Source of the DNA: Temnothorax longispinosus
Lineage: Eukaryota; Arthropoda; Insecta; Hymenoptera; Formicidae
Length of the DNA stretch: 64,000 bases
Reading direction: 5' to 3'
Assembly: GCF_030848805.1 (NCBI RefSeq)
Contig: NC_092361.1
Coordinates: 18,187,406 to 18,251,405 of the forward strand
Positions 61,793-64,000 of this stretch are shown in pieces. A model generated the notes under the pieces. That model was not told the origin of the DNA, ran no database searches, and saw nothing but the letters and a program-made list of their open reading frames with translations. Position numbers and translations under genes: made by a program. Position 1 is the stretch's first letter; each line of letters starts with the position of its first letter.

Positions 61793-64000
61793 GTGTATTT
61801 TTTCAGTTTGTTTTATCGTTAATTTGTCATATTATTCAATATTGTTAGCTAAGTAATACAAGAAAAAAAAATGGAAGTAAAGTCAAAGTTTAAAATTTGA
61901 CGTAACGCAGTTATATGTAGAGTTACCTGTTCGATTTGGTTTATTCTATCTCGAAAAAACGAGAGAAGTCCCGTATACGCGAAGTACGGTCTGACGAGCG
62001 GAAACTTTCGCTCGACGTTATGAAATCGGGTCCGACGCTCAAAAGCTCGTGGTCGTTCGATGATGGCACACATTTGCGATGCACAATGCTCCTCATTCCA
62101 TTCTCCTCGCCACGTATCCGTGGGCCCACCCAAGGGACCCCGGGGCACCCGTGCGGCAAGAACCCGAAGCCGTCGTTTCTGTGACAGGGGGATACGGTTG
62201 CCACGAGATTGTTACTTTTAAGATACGAGACGAGCGTGAAGTAAATAAAGTATCCGGCGAAGAAAGCCGGCCGATTCCGCCCGTCAATCGGTTAACAAGG
62301 TTGATTTTTTAGATATACGAGCTCGAGTGATAATAATAGCAATGACTTGTAATCGACTTTATCCTTTAACGCTACACGCGAGCGATGAATCGTGAAGCTA
62401 AAGCAAAAATATTACGCACACGTGCGCGGGCGCGGGCGCGCGTTGATACACAACCTTTAATTAAGTTCCTGTCCTTCTCGCGATATCGAGGTAAAAAAAT
62501 TTCGCCAGATACGTTATGATCGATACGTTACATCGAAGCCACGTCAGGTTACCGGGGTTAATTATCCGACAGGTACGCGCGCCGAGAAAGAGGATACTCG
62601 CCGTTATTGGGCCGTCAATACCGGTATCCTCCCAAATCTGGCTGGGTAAAACATTTCCATGCGAATGGATTGTTAAGGATGCCGTTACACCTCGATAAAA
62701 ACCGGTTTTCGAATCGCGAATCTAGCTATTCTCGCGGCGCTTCTCGCGGGCAGCGTGACTCGCCGTATTACTCGCCGATTCGGCTTTAAACCGGCTGATG
62801 CTGACCGACGCGCGGTGTTTTATCTGGCGTCCGATCTGACGTTTCTCAAACCCGTTTAGAATACCGAATTTCGACGCAGGACCCATGCGCGCGCTCGTGC
62901 GCGTAAATATTTTGTTTTCCCAAGCTAGGAAGGGGGGAGGAGGGTTTTATCGCCGACTTGTTAATTTTAAAACGTTTAATTTATTCCGCTGATCGTTCCA
63001 GCATCGTTTTCACCGACGGAGCCGCGTGAAATAAAATACCCGCTCGCCCAGGCGTAAATTATCCTCTATTGGGCTCTTAACGCCAACGCCAATTTATACA
63101 ACGCGTCTCTATCTTGGCGCATAATTAAGGAATTAGTAGGATAACCGCGACGCGGACGACGCGGCAGCGACATTACAATGTCTCTATTTATAAATAATAA
63201 CTCGCTTTTGCATTATTATTTATCGTCACTCCCTCGCAGTAGTCTGCAACGTAACAAGAAATTTGTATCGTTGACCTAACAATTCGTAAATGAGAAAAAA
63301 TGTAGATTGCATTTGAGATGTGCAACTTTTAAGAAAAATTAAGAAAAAATTTTGAAGAAATATTAAGGGGATAAATTTAAGTTATAATTGCACAGTAAAA
63401 CAAATGTATGAGGAATATAAAAGAATTAAACAATTATACTTGCCTCTGATCTTTGCATCTCATTTTAATTTGCTTTGCCTTGACGTTGTTAAACTTAATT
63501 TGCAGATGTCTTTCGCAATGTTTGTAAAATGAGCATCAATATAAATATCAAACTCACGAAATTCACGACTCTGTTAAGATGGCTATTGAAATTCTCGAAT
63601 AGCAAATTTGTTTTTCGATTCGATAATATAGTGGAATGTGAGCCAGGCACGGACGCGAGTTAATTTAGGCCTATGCGCCAGACGCGGGTCGAAAAACGTT
63701 AAAAACCAGCAATCGATTGAGAAAGTATCCACGTAAAAGGAATTCGGAGTAAATTCGCAAACACATATCAGGTAAACGAGGGCAAACACGGTACGAAAAT
63801 ATTTCCGCGGCAATTTATTCGCGGCACGTTATTCCGTAATGCACCTTTTTGCTCGATAAACATTGGGATCGGTGTATAAACGCCGCGGCTTGAAATAAAA
63901 CATACCATTTCGACAAATCTCCGCCGTTAAACGAGACGTCGATCGTATTTTTCTACGTTCGGAGGAGAATGTTACGTATAAACTGCATGTATAATAGTCG

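Larger units (their letters stand above)
58754..64000. other. Non-coding stretch to the window end
   Basis: Apart from the simple repeats listed, no gene is supported. About 58,780-59,300 and 60,940-63,180 are CpG-rich with overlapping chance frames on both strands; 59,730-59,890, 60,640-60,940 and 63,240-63,600 are AT-rich. A (CG)-alternating segment lies near 62,418-62,446. Confidence 0.5.

Overview
The window looks like nuclear DNA from an insect, most likely a hymenopteran and perhaps an ant. The reasons are one intronless long-type Toll receptor gene, abundant CpG in blocks that alternate with AT-rich tracts, many dinucleotide microsatellites, and short palindromic DNA transposons. The species assignment is inference. 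There are no bacterial features: no operons, no ribosome binding sites and no CRISPR array.

Layout. From 1 to about 38,500 there is no convincing intact gene. This stretch holds a ~149-bp tandem repeat (2946-3830) carrying two nested transposon insertions, a possible piggyBac-like MITE (8832-8997), and a frameshifted coding remnant with a LINE-like 3' tail and two adjacent inverted repeats (12,500-13,262). It also holds a long foldback (16,065-16,222), a MITE with 5-bp flanking repeats (18,042-18,307), a homopurine block and a 147-bp CT array (31,145-31,676), and a nearly perfect palindromic TA-flanked MITE (32,633-32,850).

The one clear gene is on the minus strand at 38,668-42,705. It encodes a 1345-residue Toll-family receptor of the long type (18-wheeler/Toll-6/Toll-7/Tollo/Toll-10 group): signal peptide, two leucine-rich-repeat blocks separated by cysteine clusters, a membrane segment, a TIR domain with unusual box residues, and a tail with a His-Gln repeat. 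The first ATG lies 26 codons inside the maximal open frame, which itself opens with GTG.

Upstream of the gene (above 42,706) are a short tetranucleotide array and a polypyrimidine tract, then about 15 kb of apparently non-coding DNA with a CT microsatellite and a second TA-flanked palindromic MITE (48,540-48,764). That MITE is related to the interrupted element at 3276. At 58,657-58,753 there is a candidate internal exon with good splice sites, whose only open frame reads as a hydrophobic stretch followed by a cysteine-bearing peptide. The rest is AT-rich or CpG-rich non-coding sequence with simple repeats. Because the Toll gene stands alone in tens of kilobases, the flanks may hold its regulatory DNA, but no individual enhancer can be identified by eye.
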